A DNA stretch of 64,000 nucleotides from Paenibacillus peoriae (GTDB taxonomy: Bacteria; Bacillota; Bacilli; Paenibacillales; Paenibacillaceae): NCBI RefSeq assembly GCF_022531965.1, contig NZ_CP092831.1:3729001-3793000 (forward strand), given 5' to 3'. Position numbers and translations under genes: made by a program. Of this stretch, positions 39,050 through 48,511 are shown in pieces. Under the pieces are notes generated by a model that was not told where the DNA came from, ran no database searches, and saw only the letters and a program-made list of their open reading frames with translations. How positions within the stretch are numbered: position 1 is the first letter of the stretch; every line of letters starts with the position of its first letter.

Positions 39050-40315
39050 TTACGCGTTCCAGCTGTCCAAATAGATCTTTTGGTCTTCAGTTAACGTGTC
39101 AATTTGAATTCCCAGACTATCAAGCTTGAATCGAGCTACCTGCTCATCAATTTCATAAGGTACATTGATAACGGCCTTACCAAGCTCATTATAACGATCA
39201 TTCACGTATTTCAAGCCAAGCGCCTGAAGCGCAAATGTCGTATCCATAATTTCTGCTGGATGACCATCGGCGGCAGCTAGATTCACAAGGCGTCCTTCTG
39301 CCAGCAAATACATTTTACGTCCATCTTTAAAGCGATATTCCTCAATATTACGACGCACCGTACGAATGGATTCGGAACGTTTAGCAAGCTCAGGCTTACT
39401 AACCTCCACATCAAAATGCCCTGCGTTACACAGCACAGCCCCATCCTTCATCACATCAAAGTGTTCCCCTGTAATTACAGCCTTGTTACCAGTTACTGTA
39501 ATAAAGAAATCACCCAGTTTGGCAGCCTCTACCATTGGTAACACATGGAAACCATCCATATGGGCTTCTACAGCCTTGATTGGATCAACTTCGGTTACAA
39601 CAACGTTGGCTCCCAACCCTTTCGCACGCATTGCAACCCCTTTGCCACACCAGCCATAACCTACCACAACCACTGTACTTCCGGCTACAACCAGATTAGT
39701 CGTACGAATAATGCCGTCGAAAGCTGACTGTCCTGTACCATAGCGGTTGTCAAACAAATATTTGCAGTAAGCATCATTAACAGCCACCATCGGAAAGTGA
39801 AGTTGCCCTTCTTTTTCCAATGCCTTCAAACGAATAATGCCAGTAGTTGTCTCCTCTGCTCCCCCACGGATCGTAGAAATCAGATCAGGCCGTTCGGATT
39901 GCAACAGAGTAACCAAGTCACCACCATCATCTATAATGAGATCCGGCTTTGTTTCCAGTGCCTTGATTTGCAAATTTTTGAATTCTTCTGGGTCCGGATT
40001 GTATTTAGCTAATACTGTAACGCCATCTTCAACTAATGCGGCGCAAACATCATCTTGTGTGGACAATGGATTACTACCCGTAATAGTTACCTGCGCTCCA
40101 CCTGCTTGTACCACTTTAGCCAAATAAGCCGTTTTGGCCTCCAGATGTAGACAGATGGTTACCTTCAAACCAGCAAAAGGCTGTTCTTGCTCGAATTGTT
40201 GACGTATACGGTTCAATACCGGCATATGTGCTTCTACCCAATCAATTTTCAAATGACCTTCAGGAGCCAATTTAAGATCGTGAACTATGCTATTTTGCAG
40301 AGAATGGGAAGTCAT
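39050..40315 (-). CDS. ahcY: adenosylhomocysteinase
   Basis: It hydrolyses S-adenosylhomocysteine to adenosine and homocysteine with bound NAD, recycling the product of SAM methylations. The 421-residue protein shows the NAD-binding Rossmann motif GYGWCGKGVAMRAKGLGA around residue 215, GTGQSAFDGI before it and the terminal segment QKIYLDSWNA, close to the family lysine-tyrosine ending. B. subtilis uses the MtnN/LuxS route instead, so this gene is an addition relative to that species. It stands alone between bshC and mraZ with its own ribosome site (AAGGAGG) and terminator. Confidence 0.94.
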   Translation of the reverse strand: MTSHSLQNSIVHDLKLAPEGHLKIDWVEAHMPVLNRIRQQFEQEQPFAGLKVTICLHLEAKTAYLAKVVQAGGAQVTITGSNPLSTQDDVCAALVEDGVTVLAKYNPDPEEFKNLQIKALETKPDLIIDDGGDLVTLLQSERPDLISTIRGGAEETTTGIIRLKALEKEGQLHFPMVAVNDAYCKYLFDNRYGTGQSAFDGIIRTTNLVVAGSTVVVVGYGWCGKGVAMRAKGLGANVVVTEVDPIKAVEAHMDGFHVLPMVEAAKLGDFFITVTGNKAVITGEHFDVMKDGAVLCNAGHFDVEVSKPELAKRSESIRTVRRNIEEYRFKDGRKMYLLAEGRLVNLAAADGHPAEIMDTTFALQALGLKYVNDRYNELGKAVINVPYEIDEQVARFKLDSLGIQIDTLTEDQKIYLDSWNA

Positions 40316-40380
40316 ACTTTGTTTCCTCCTTCAAATTGGTTAAATTTTATTCCATGATAAATCCTATATAAAACAACAAA

Positions 40381-42012
40381 TTATACATAAATAACACGAT
40401 GCGTCCCCGTCAAATCCAATGGTACATTCATAATCGTATCCATCAGACTGAGACCATAACGATTCAGAAAATGATAGATCGTATACGCCCGCTCCTGCGG
40501 CTGTCCAAATGGGAAAAGCGACCATTCAATACGATCCCACTGGCGAAGTGCTGTTTCATTTTGTCGAAGCAACGCTTCCTGAACTTTTGCCTCCAGATAG
40601 GCGATCTGTGACAGAATCTTATCGCGGTTGGTTTCTCCAAGCCGTAGCAAACCTTTTTCAATCAAACCTGTCTGCTGCACAAGCGGTTCGTACATGCGGA
40701 CAAAAGCTTCCTTTGCCCCGGAAAACTGATCCTGCATTCCAAGCTGGTCTTGAGTGGCAATCCATTGCTTTTTCCGTTCCTCAAGTCCGTCTCGAACTTG
40801 ACCAAAACTTAATTCATACTTAAGCATATGCTTCTCCACACCTGACTCTACCAACGTAAAAGACATCCGTGGCAGCAGTATCGGCATCTGCATCTCCAAC
40901 ACCCCGAAAGCATCCCGTGTAATCGCCCAGTAAGCAATCTCTCCTAGACCCAGCACAGATGCCAGCACCGGAAACATTGAATCCTGCATTAGAGGACGAG
41001 TTAGCACATTATTACTAAAACGTTCGGGATGTCTATCTATCTCTTCAAGCAGTTCATCCACAGTAAACACCACCAGACCGTGTCGATCTGTGAATAGCCC
41101 AGCTTTTTTGAAAAGCAGCAAACGTTCATCTTCATGGATATAAAAGAGATTCGCGCCGCCTTCATGCACATCCGCTTGTAAATGATAGCCATAATCTACG
41201 ATCCGCGTGGCAGTCGTCCGGTAAGCCTGCTCCAACTCATCATTGTGCTGAACCAGCCGCTTAAAAACGGATGCTTCCAGCTTGCGTAGCGAAGGATCTG
41301 CTGAATCCAAAAGTACTAATCCATAGCTGCCGAACAAAAGGCCCAGCAACTTGGCAAAGGCTTCACTCAGTCCATATGAGTCCGTTAATCCGTTCTCAAT
41401 CATGCGCATTATATCAGCCTTATGTTCTGAATCTGGCAAGCTTTGCTCTATATCCGCTATCGCTTGCTTCCACTCAACAGTATCAACTTTAATCGCACTA
41501 ACCGAAGAACGGCGTTCTAGTTGCTTATTCAGCTTGATTTTGACGGCTTGTGGGTCATTTGCCATTACGTATGTATGATTGACCTCATCCCAGTCATGAT
41601 CTTCGCCAGCAATCCAGAAGACGGGGATAACCGGACGTCCAAGCCGTTCCTCAGCTTCTCTCGCTGCCTTAATAATTGTAGCGGCTTTGTAAATGACCAG
41701 CATCGGACCTGTGAACAGTCCGCTTTGCTGTCCGCCAGCTACTACTAAGGCATCTGGACTATCCAGACGGTCCAATGAAGCACGAACCGCCTCATGCGAA
41801 TTGTATTTCTCATTGTATATACGAAGACATGCTACGACATCCTTACGGTTTAATCGCAGATGCCCCGTCTTATCCAGCCACTTCGCCCGTTGGGCATAAG
41901 CATCGGCGTGCAGCACATTATACTCATACAAATCGCTTGCGCGTCCCGTACCCTGTATATAATCTTCTGCCAAAGCCGACCCTCCGCGAAGCGTTTCCGG
42001 AATTATTTTCAT
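40381..42012 (-). CDS. bshC: bacillithiol biosynthesis cysteine-adding enzyme BshC
   Basis: BshC is thought to add cysteine to GlcN-malate, the last step in bacillithiol synthesis. The 543-residue protein begins at ATG 42010-42012 after AGGAGG. It has the putative cysteine-ligase Rossmann core with VVAGGQQSGLFTGPMLVIYKAATII near residue 90 and a VFWIAGEDHDWDEVNH motif around residue 140. A C-terminal coiled coil (about 390-480) with heptads is visible. The gene is usually directly upstream of mraZ; here ahcY lies between. Confidence 0.95.
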   Translation of the reverse strand: MKIIPETLRGGSALAEDYIQGTGRASDLYEYNVLHADAYAQRAKWLDKTGHLRLNRKDVVACLRIYNEKYNSHEAVRASLDRLDSPDALVVAGGQQSGLFTGPMLVIYKAATIIKAAREAEERLGRPVIPVFWIAGEDHDWDEVNHTYVMANDPQAVKIKLNKQLERRSSVSAIKVDTVEWKQAIADIEQSLPDSEHKADIMRMIENGLTDSYGLSEAFAKLLGLLFGSYGLVLLDSADPSLRKLEASVFKRLVQHNDELEQAYRTTATRIVDYGYHLQADVHEGGANLFYIHEDERLLLFKKAGLFTDRHGLVVFTVDELLEEIDRHPERFSNNVLTRPLMQDSMFPVLASVLGLGEIAYWAITRDAFGVLEMQMPILLPRMSFTLVESGVEKHMLKYELSFGQVRDGLEERKKQWIATQDQLGMQDQFSGAKEAFVRMYEPLVQQTGLIEKGLLRLGETNRDKILSQIAYLEAKVQEALLRQNETALRQWDRIEWSLFPFGQPQERAYTIYHFLNRYGLSLMDTIMNVPLDLTGTHRVIYV

Positions 42013-42084
42013 GGGTCTGCCTCCTGTCTCCACCAAAACCTTACTGCTTGATTGTACCGAAAGCCCATGTCCACGTCAAAGCTT

Positions 42085-42118
42085 CCTACAAAAAAAACCG
42101 CCGAATAACTCGGCGGTT
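42085..42118 (-). terminator. terminator after oppF
   Basis: On the minus strand the hairpin AACCGCCGA-loop-TCGGCGGTT is followed by eight U residues. It lies just after the oppF stop and ends the transporter operon before bshC. Confidence 0.92.
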
Positions 42119-42134
42119 GTTGCATAAAACAAGA

Positions 42135-43073
42135 TCAGGCGTAAGGCTCAGCTACAAAATGTCCTTTAGACACTTCGATAAGCGTGGCATTTTCCAGGTT
42201 ATAAGCCCCTGTCTTATTGCCAGATGCATCATGAATCGGGCCTGCTTGGTCGCCTGGCATAATAATCCGTTTTTTGTTAGCTTCTACTTCTGGATCAGGA
42301 AGTGGGATCGCCGACAAAAGCATTTTCGTATAAGGATGGATCGGATTTGCATACAACTCAGCGCTTTCTGCAAGCTCGACCATTCTACCCATATACATTA
42401 CAGCTACCCGATCACTGATGTGCTTAACCATCGACAGATCATGCGCAATGAACAGATATGTCAGACCCAAACGTTCTTGAAGCTCTTTTAGCAGGTTGAC
42501 AACCTGAGCCTGGATAGATACGTCAAGAGCTGAAATCGGCTCATCACAAATGATGAATTTAGGATTAACCGCTAGTGCGCGTGCAATACCGATCCGCTGA
42601 CGTTGACCACCAGAAAACTCATGCGGATAGCGTGTTGCATGGTCAGGGTTCAAACCAACCAGATCAAGTAACTCTTCAATCCGTTTCTTACGTTCTGCAC
42701 GGCTACCCGCCATATTGTGAATATCCAGCGCCTCACCAATAATATCAGAAACAGTAAAACGCGGGTTCAATGATGCATACGGATCTTGAAAGATCATCTG
42801 CATATCACGGCGCATGGCTTTCATTTTACTCGGTGATAATTTGTAAATATCCGTCCCGTTAAAACGTACGCTTCCTGCTGTAGGTTCATACAAGCGCAAA
42901 ATCGTACGACCCGCTGTAGACTTACCACAGCCGGATTCGCCAACCATACCCAGCGTTTCACCCTCACGAATATAGAAATTCAGGTTGTCCACCGCTTTGA
43001 GCACACGGTTTTTGCCAACATTAAAATACTTTTTAAGACCTTCAACCTCAATTAAATTGTTGCTACTCACCAT
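42135..43073 (-). CDS. oppF: oligopeptide ABC transporter ATP-binding protein, OppF type
   Basis: This nucleotide-binding subunit powers peptide import. The 312-residue protein has Walker [10 protein letters not shown] (about residue 44), Q-loop [13 protein letters not shown], the ABC signature [15 protein letters not shown] and Walker [13 protein letters not shown]. The C-terminal oligo_HPY region is degenerate. The cysteine-rich stretch (CxxRCP...C) found in typical OppD/OppF is replaced by a short segment without cysteine, while the last motif ([12 protein letters not shown]) still matches. No oppD gene lies in the operon. OppF may work as a homodimer or with an ATPase encoded elsewhere. 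Confidence 0.92.
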   Translation of the reverse strand: MVSSNNLIEVEGLKKYFNVGKNRVLKAVDNLNFYIREGETLGMVGESGCGKSTAGRTILRLYEPTAGSVRFNGTDIYKLSPSKMKAMRRDMQMIFQDPYASLNPRFTVSDIIGEALDIHNMAGSRAERKKRIEELLDLVGLNPDHATRYPHEFSGGQRQRIGIARALAVNPKFIICDEPISALDVSIQAQVVNLLKELQERLGLTYLFIAHDLSMVKHISDRVAVMYMGRMVELAESAELYANPIHPYTKMLLSAIPLPDPEVEANKKRIIMPGDQAGPIHDASGNKTGAYNLENATLIEVSKGHFVAEPYA

Positions 43074-43084
43074 GATCTCACCTC

Positions 43085-44035
43085 CTATTTCTTCAACTTC
43101 GGATCAAGCGCATCACGCAAGCCGTCGCCAAAAAGGTTGAACGCAAGCATAATCAAACTGATCAAACCTGCCGGGAAAAGCATCCGCCACGGGTAATACA
43201 TCCACCCGGTCAGAGCTGATTCAATCATTGAACCCAGCGATGCCTCCGGATTCGGTACCCCTAACCCGAGGAAGCTCAGGAAAGCTTCGGAAAAAATAGC
43301 GGTCGGAACGCTCAACGTCAATGTAACGATGATCGGACCTACTGCATTAGGCAAGAGGTGGCGGAAAAGCAAACGACCTGCTCCAGCACCCATGGAACGG
43401 GAAGCAAGTACAAACTCTCTGTTTTTGAGTTGCATCATTTCACCACGTACAATCCACGACATGTTAATCCACCCGGTCACACAAAGCGCAATAATGATTG
43501 TAGTGATACTTGGCTCCAGTACAACCAGCAACAGGATCGTAACAAGCAAGTAAGGAATGGAGTACAAGATTTCAGAAAATTTATTCATGATTTCATCAAC
43601 GCGGCCACCAAAGTAACCCATAATTCCACCATAAATAACACCAATCAGCAAATCAATCAAAGCTGCAGCCAGACCTATCGTCAAGGAAATCCGTGCTCCC
43701 ATCCATGTACGGACAAACATATCACGTCCAAGATCATCCGTACCGAACCAATGCTCCGCGGAAGGTGGCAGATTCGTGCTGAGTAAATCATTAGAGTAAT
43801 AATTATAGGGTGACAATATCGGGCCGATTAAAGAAAAAAGCACAATCAGAACTAAAACAATCAAGCTAGTCATTGCAACCTTGTTTTTACGAAGTCGTTC
43901 CCAGGCATCGCGCCAAGCAGATAAGCTTTCTCGCTGAATAACTTCAGACTGCTTTTCATCGACACCTATTTTTTGGAAATCTTCCGGTTTCACCTGAAGT
44001 TTATCCAAATTCACAGCATTGTCTTTCACAGACAT
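43085..44035 (-). CDS. oppC: oligopeptide ABC transporter permease, OppC type
   Basis: The 316-residue protein starts at ATG 44033-44035 after AAGGAGGGG, which cuts 21 residues from the longest frame. It has a cytoplasmic N-terminal tail of about 50 residues, six membrane segments and the EAA-type coupling loop (YVLASRSMGAGAGRLLFRHLLPNAVGPIIV here as FVLASRSMGA) around residue 215. The motif WFGTDDLGRDMFVR before the second segment is typical of OppC/DppC. It follows oppB by four bases and precedes oppF by 11. Confidence 0.94.
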   Translation of the reverse strand: MSVKDNAVNLDKLQVKPEDFQKIGVDEKQSEVIQRESLSAWRDAWERLRKNKVAMTSLIVLVLIVLFSLIGPILSPYNYYSNDLLSTNLPPSAEHWFGTDDLGRDMFVRTWMGARISLTIGLAAALIDLLIGVIYGGIMGYFGGRVDEIMNKFSEILYSIPYLLVTILLLVVLEPSITTIIIALCVTGWINMSWIVRGEMMQLKNREFVLASRSMGAGAGRLLFRHLLPNAVGPIIVTLTLSVPTAIFSEAFLSFLGLGVPNPEASLGSMIESALTGWMYYPWRMLFPAGLISLIMLAFNLFGDGLRDALDPKLKK

Positions 44036-44039
44036 AAAG

Positions 44040-44972
44040 TTACCCCTCCTTCCCGCCGGACAGCTTAATCCGAGGATCAATAAACCCATACGCGACATCT
44101 GTAATAAAACGCGCTAACATAAGCAAAACACCGTAAAAAATCGTTATCCCCATAATCATAGTGTAATCACGGCTTGTGATACTTTCCACAAACACTTTAC
44201 CAATACCGCCAATCCCGAAAATCCGTTCAATAACCACAGATCCGGTAATAATATTCGCTGTCATTGGACCTACGTAGGTAACAACTGGCAAAATAGCATT
44301 CCGCACAACGTGCTTGAACATGATCGTAATGGATTTCAAGCCTTTAGCTTTGGCCGTTTTGATATAATCTGCATGCAGTACTTCTATCATACTGGAACGC
44401 GTCAATCGTGCAATAAACGCAATTGGTTGAGCGGACAAAGCCGCAACAGGCAGAACGTAGTCCATTGGGCCCTCAAAACCCATAACATTAAACAATTCCA
44501 ACTTTTGGGCAAAAAAGAACTGGATTAATGATGCCAAAACGAAGCTGGGAACCGCAATACCTAGAATTGCCAATATCATCGCTACGGTATCAATGAGTCT
44601 ACGATGGTACAAAGCCGCCAGCATGCCTAGTAAAATACCGACAATAATGGAGACAATAATTGCTACCAGACCTAATTTTAATGATACCATAAAGGTCTGT
44701 CCAATAATGTCGCTCACATCTTGATTCAATTTTTTCATAGAAATACCAAAATCACCCGTAACAATATCACCTAAGTATTTAAAATATTGTACATATACAG
44801 GCTTATCCAACCCATACTGTTCCATTAATCGGGCTTGAATCTCAGGAGACGTCGCTCTTTCGCTCATAAAAGGGTTACCTGGAATTGCCTTCATCAGAAA
44901 GAACGTCGCAGAGATCAGAATGAGCAAAGAAATAAGCATAAATATAAATTTACTGATCAAATAACGCGCCAT
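44040..44972 (-). CDS. oppB: oligopeptide ABC transporter permease, OppB type
   Basis: The 310-residue integral membrane protein has an N-terminal helix followed by five further segments. It carries the OppB hallmarks PGNPF near residue 33, a loop with YGLDKPVYVQYFKYL and the coupling motif YIKTAKAKGLKSITIMFKHVVRNAILP around residue 205. I take ATG 44970-44972 after GGGGGGTG instead of the longer frame to 45008. It is separated from oppA by 202 bp that contain a strong terminator. Confidence 0.94.
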   Translation of the reverse strand: MARYLISKFIFMLISLLILISATFFLMKAIPGNPFMSERATSPEIQARLMEQYGLDKPVYVQYFKYLGDIVTGDFGISMKKLNQDVSDIIGQTFMVSLKLGLVAIIVSIIVGILLGMLAALYHRRLIDTVAMILAILGIAVPSFVLASLIQFFFAQKLELFNVMGFEGPMDYVLPVAALSAQPIAFIARLTRSSMIEVLHADYIKTAKAKGLKSITIMFKHVVRNAILPVVTYVGPMTANIITGSVVIERIFGIGGIGKVFVESITSRDYTMIMGITIFYGVLLMLARFITDVAYGFIDPRIKLSGGKEG

Positions 44973-45093
44973 CGCCCGTTTACACCCCCCATATTTTTTC
45001 GACACCATTCGATTCTATAGAAATAGAGTTGGGTTGTCCAATCTACTTATATGCATGGTTAATTTAATCATATTAAGAAGAACCCTCACACAC

Positions 45094-45137
45094 AAAAAAA
45101 ACGGGATATATATGGCAGTACCCACATATATATCCCG
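45094..45137 (-). terminator. strong hairpin between oppA and oppB
   Basis: On the minus strand a perfect 13-bp stem (arms 45125-45137 and 45102-45114, beginning CGGGATATATATG) with a 10-nt loop is followed by eight U residues. It lies 38 nt after the oppA stop and 130 nt before oppB. It should stop most transcripts after oppA, so the binding protein is made in excess over the permease. Confidence 0.92.
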
Positions 45138-45174
45138 AAGTAACTCTTCAACTTCAGAATCAAGTATCAGCTAC

Positions 45175-46878
45175 TTACTGTGTTATATAAGCTCTTGTAA
45201 AATCAATTGCACCACTAAAATCCAAGGCAACGCCTTTTACATTTGGTTTCGTCAAAGAAGTATTAGAGTAGTAATAAATCGGCAGTAAAACCATATCATC
45301 CTGAACAAGAAGCTTCTCTGCTTTCGCAAATATTTCCATGCGTTTTCCTGGATCAGTTTCTGTTTTAGCCGCTTTAATCAAACCATCATATTCAGGATTA
45401 GAATATCCAGAATTATTGTTGCCATTACCAGTTGTCCAGATATCCAAGAATGTCATCGGATCATTAAAGTCAGCAGACCATCCACCACGAGCAATTTGGA
45501 AATTCAACTTGTTACGTGTTTGGATAAATACGCCCCACTCCTGGTTTTGCGTTTTCACATCGATTCCCAGGCTTTTCTTCCACATATCTGCAACTGCCAA
45601 AGCAATTTTTTGGTGTCCTTCAGTAGAATTGTAGAGTAGAGTGATTGGAGGGAGTGAAGTTACTCCTTCTTCCTTCATACCTTCTTGAAGCAATTTCTTC
45701 GCTTCAGCTACATCTTCTTTGAAATAATCATCTTTATGCTCATTACGGTATTCCTGAGATAAACCTTTAATACCCGGAGGTACAAAGCCGTAAGCAGGAA
45801 TCTCTCCACCCATCGTTACTCTATCAACAATCGGCTGACGTTGAATCGACATTGCAAATGCTTTACGAATTTTAAGATTATTGAACGGTTTTTCGGTGAC
45901 GTTAAACAAATAGTAATAGGTGCTTGCTATACCTTTAGCCTGGAATTCATTAGGCATTTCATTTTTCACAGCCATCATTTGGTCTGCAGGAATTTCACCA
46001 TTTGGTTTACCTGCATAATCAAGTTGTCCACTTCTGTAAGAAGCGAGTTCTGTTGCACCGCTGTTTACAAGGGACATTGTAATTTTCTTCAGTTTAATTT
46101 CGTCCTTACCCCAATAATTCTCGCTTTTGGAAACCTCAATCTTTTGACCTGTCTCCCAAGTCGACAATGTGAAAGGCCCGTTAGTGATCATGCTTTCTTT
46201 TTTAGTCGCCCATTTATCATTACCTTTAACAGACGGATGCACCGGATAATAGGTGTAGAAAGAAGTCAATCCCAGGAAGTAAGGTGTTGCATGTTCCAGT
46301 TCTACCTGTAATGTATGGTCGTCAACTGCTTTGACACCTACATCTTTGAAGTCCGTAACTTTAGTACCTTTAAAAGATTTGGAAGTGCTCAGGTTGTAAC
46401 CCTCAGCATTTTTGATATAGTACAATTGGTAAGCATATGGAGGTGCAGGAGCCGTGGAAGGATCCAATACCCGTTGCCAAGCAAATACGAAGTCGCTTGC
46501 TTTGACTGGGTCGCCATTACTCCATTTTGCAGTATCGCGAAGCTTAAACGTATAGGTTTTGCCGTCATCGGAAATCTTCCAAGATTCAGCTACGCCAGGA
46601 ATTTCTTTACCATCAGGGCCCATGCGAACAAGACCTTCATACATTGTTTTTAAAACAGTGTTTGCTTGAGTATCTTGAGCCTGTGCCGGATCGAACGTTG
46701 GCGGCTCGGATGCAAGGTTAATGCGCAAAATTTGCTTGTCGGCCGGAGCCGGCGTAGTCGAGGTGTTTTCTTGTGCGCCCTTACCATTGGTATCGTTCTT
46801 GCTGGAGCCGCAACCTGCGAGCAATGCGCCAACTGCAAGAATGAGTGTCAAAAGGACTAAAAAGCTTTTCCTTTTCAT
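45175..46878 (-). CDS. oppA: oligopeptide-binding lipoprotein OppA (SBP family 5)
   Basis: The 567-residue lipoprotein has a signal peptide ending in the lipobox LLAGC (Cys23), so LspA at 6 kb would process it. A Ser/Thr/Pro-rich linker (residues 24-48) is followed by the SBP_bac_5 domain, with FDPAQAQDTQANTVLKTMYEGLVR near the start and TDPGKRMEIFAKAEKLLVQDD near the end. It captures peptides outside the cell and passes them to OppBC. Peptide length and specificity cannot be told from sequence. AGGGGG precedes the ATG. Confidence 0.94.
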   Translation of the reverse strand: MKRKSFLVLLTLILAVGALLAGCGSSKNDTNGKGAQENTSTTPAPADKQILRINLASEPPTFDPAQAQDTQANTVLKTMYEGLVRMGPDGKEIPGVAESWKISDDGKTYTFKLRDTAKWSNGDPVKASDFVFAWQRVLDPSTAPAPPYAYQLYYIKNAEGYNLSTSKSFKGTKVTDFKDVGVKAVDDHTLQVELEHATPYFLGLTSFYTYYPVHPSVKGNDKWATKKESMITNGPFTLSTWETGQKIEVSKSENYWGKDEIKLKKITMSLVNSGATELASYRSGQLDYAGKPNGEIPADQMMAVKNEMPNEFQAKGIASTYYYLFNVTEKPFNNLKIRKAFAMSIQRQPIVDRVTMGGEIPAYGFVPPGIKGLSQEYRNEHKDDYFKEDVAEAKKLLQEGMKEEGVTSLPPITLLYNSTEGHQKIALAVADMWKKSLGIDVKTQNQEWGVFIQTRNKLNFQIARGGWSADFNDPMTFLDIWTTGNGNNNSGYSNPEYDGLIKAAKTETDPGKRMEIFAKAEKLLVQDDMVLLPIYYYSNTSLTKPNVKGVALDFSGAIDFTRAYITQ

Positions 46879-46902
46879 CTAGCGTTTTCCCCCTAGTTCT
46901 AA

Positions 46903-46937
46903 AGTGGTATATGTTTATAGATTATACAACCAGCGGT
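46903..46937 (-). promoter_or_regulatory. candidate promoter of oppA
   Basis: On the minus strand TTGACC (46934-46939) is followed at 15-16 bp by TATAAA, with another TATAAT in between at a spacing too short to pair with it. It is AT-rich and lies 25-60 bp upstream of the oppA start. The exact boxes are uncertain. Confidence 0.35.
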
Positions 46938-47031
46938 CAAAAAAATCTACATTACATTTCTTCAAATTGAGCTTTTTTTTCAAAAAAACATGATTAATTC
47001 ATATTTTCTCACCGTTTCATGTCATGTTATA

Positions 47032-47421
47032 TCACATGATGTTGAATATATTCTTAAATATACCAACAACAGTCAACAAAATATACGCCAATGTCATTGC
47101 TATAAAAGTTAATCTCCAGACCGCTCTACATAATCTTTTACCATCAACCTTTCCTTTTATTCGATTTTGAGCTCCTCCAATTAAACCCAAGGCCAGTAAT
47201 AGGAGCAGTAGAATCAAATAAAAACCGAATCGAGATGTAAAAATGACGTTAAAGAGTGCTGCGACGGAAAATATCAGAAAAAACGTGGTAATATCCATAG
47301 AAGTAAGTAACGATTTCTTTTTTTCCATTTTAAGAATGTAGCGACAAACCGCAAACACGATCAAAAACGGAAAAAAGGGAAGAATACTGAAAGTGATAAT
47401 GGTACCTTGTATAAGACTCAA
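47032..47421 (-). CDS. DUF3397-family membrane protein
   Basis: The 129-residue protein has four hydrophobic segments with short basic loops (KMEKKK, NRIKGKVDGKR) and matches the DUF3397 family of unknown function, usually found between panE and bshC in bacilli. The start is TTG 47419-47421, with GGGGTGATCAG upstream, four bases after the panE stop. It is therefore probably cotranscribed with panE. I know of no assigned role. Confidence 0.8.
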   Translation of the reverse strand: MSLIQGTIITFSILPFFPFLIVFAVCRYILKMEKKKSLLTSMDITTFFLIFSVAALFNVIFTSRFGFYLILLLLLLALGLIGGAQNRIKGKVDGKRLCRAVWRLTFIAMTLAYILLTVVGIFKNIFNIM

Positions 47422-47425
47422 CTGA

Positions 47426-48385
47426 TCACCCCTCTTTTAGCCGCATACCTTCAATTAATTGCCACAATACCTCATGAGTTGGTGCAGTAACCCCAGCCTG
47501 ATCTGCCATCTGCACCAGTTGTCCGTTAATTGAAGCAACTTCTGTCATGGACTGTGCAAGTACATCAGCTAGCATGGACGAGTGATTTTCTGCCGTTGAC
47601 CGGCATACATTTATAATTTGCTCCCACCATGCGTTTTCCCAGTGGATACCATGAGCTTCATACACTTGAATGCCTTCATCGTACAACCTGCGCATCATAT
47701 GTATTCGAATAGGGGGCGAAAGCAGCTCGCCATTACGAACTCGCCATACCGCCGTCAGCGGATTGATTACAGCATTGATCAACAACTTGCGATACATACC
47801 GTTCTCGATTTCTTTCGACAAGCAAGCGTCAAATCCTGCTGCAAGCAGCCGATTTAGCACACATTGGTTAAAATTATTGTTCTTCGACTCCTCCCCTTCC
47901 TCCGAACAACCTATTTCAGTAACACCCGATCCTGCATGTATAATAGATGCGACTCCCTGCCTCTTGGCTCCTTCAGTCGTCACAGCAGGGTATACCACAG
48001 CTTTAGGCCAAGCCTTTCTAATGCGTTCTATATGACCGATTCCATTCTGCAAGCAAACGATTCCTATATCTCTGTCCATTTGAGCTGCAGGCTGGATCTG
48101 TTCTAATACTTCCTCAATCGCCCCCTGTTTGGTCATAAGCATTATCCATCGTGCCGGAGCCTGTGAATTTAACCGTTGCCAATCCGCCAATGGCGCTACC
48201 TTCAATTTATCTCCAGACATATGTACTGCCACCTGCCCCTCCTTATCAAACACAGTGATTCCTTCATGAGTAATGACGCGTGCCTGCTCAAGTGTACGTG
48301 TCCACAGCCTTACTTTTGTACCCGAGGCAGATAACCTCCCGGCAAACAACAATCCCAGCGAACCCGCTCCAATAATATCAATCAC
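47426..48385 (-). CDS. panE: 2-dehydropantoate 2-reductase (ketopantoate reductase)
   Basis: It reduces ketopantoate to pantoate with NADPH in the coenzyme A pathway. The 319-residue protein has an N-terminal Rossmann fold (DIIGAGSLGLLFAGRLS) and a helical C-terminal domain with the family motif KLLINAVINPLTAVWRVRNGELL around residue 195. The start is GTG 48383-48385; the AAAGG ribosome site nearly touches it, so the exact start is less certain. Bacilli often have a second panE paralogue elsewhere. Confidence 0.9.
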   Translation of the reverse strand: MIDIIGAGSLGLLFAGRLSASGTKVRLWTRTLEQARVITHEGITVFDKEGQVAVHMSGDKLKVAPLADWQRLNSQAPARWIMLMTKQGAIEEVLEQIQPAAQMDRDIGIVCLQNGIGHIERIRKAWPKAVVYPAVTTEGAKRQGVASIIHAGSGVTEIGCSEEGEESKNNNFNQCVLNRLLAAGFDACLSKEIENGMYRKLLINAVINPLTAVWRVRNGELLSPPIRIHMMRRLYDEGIQVYEAHGIHWENAWWEQIINVCRSTAENHSSMLADVLAQSMTEVASINGQLVQMADQAGVTAPTHEVLWQLIEGMRLKEG

Positions 48386-48444
48386 CTTTGTATCGTCTCG
48401 CTTCCATCTTTTTTTCTACTATATCATATGCACTCTAAAGAAAT

Positions 48445-48486
48445 ACAAAAAACGCCAACTACGGCAAAGCGCTAGTTGACGTTTTA
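48445..48486 (-). terminator. terminator after rsfA
   Basis: A stem of about 11 bp with one mismatch (AACGTCAACTA/TAGTTGGCGTT on the minus strand) followed by six U residues lies 26 bp after the rsfA stop and separates it from panE. Confidence 0.88.
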
Positions 48487-48511
48487 TTTCAGAATTGCAG
48501 AAGTAATCTTG

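Noticed and set aside
41775..42491. 238-residue plus-strand frame opposite bshC and oppF
   Set aside because: It crosses the terminator between the two minus-strand genes and resembles no protein family.
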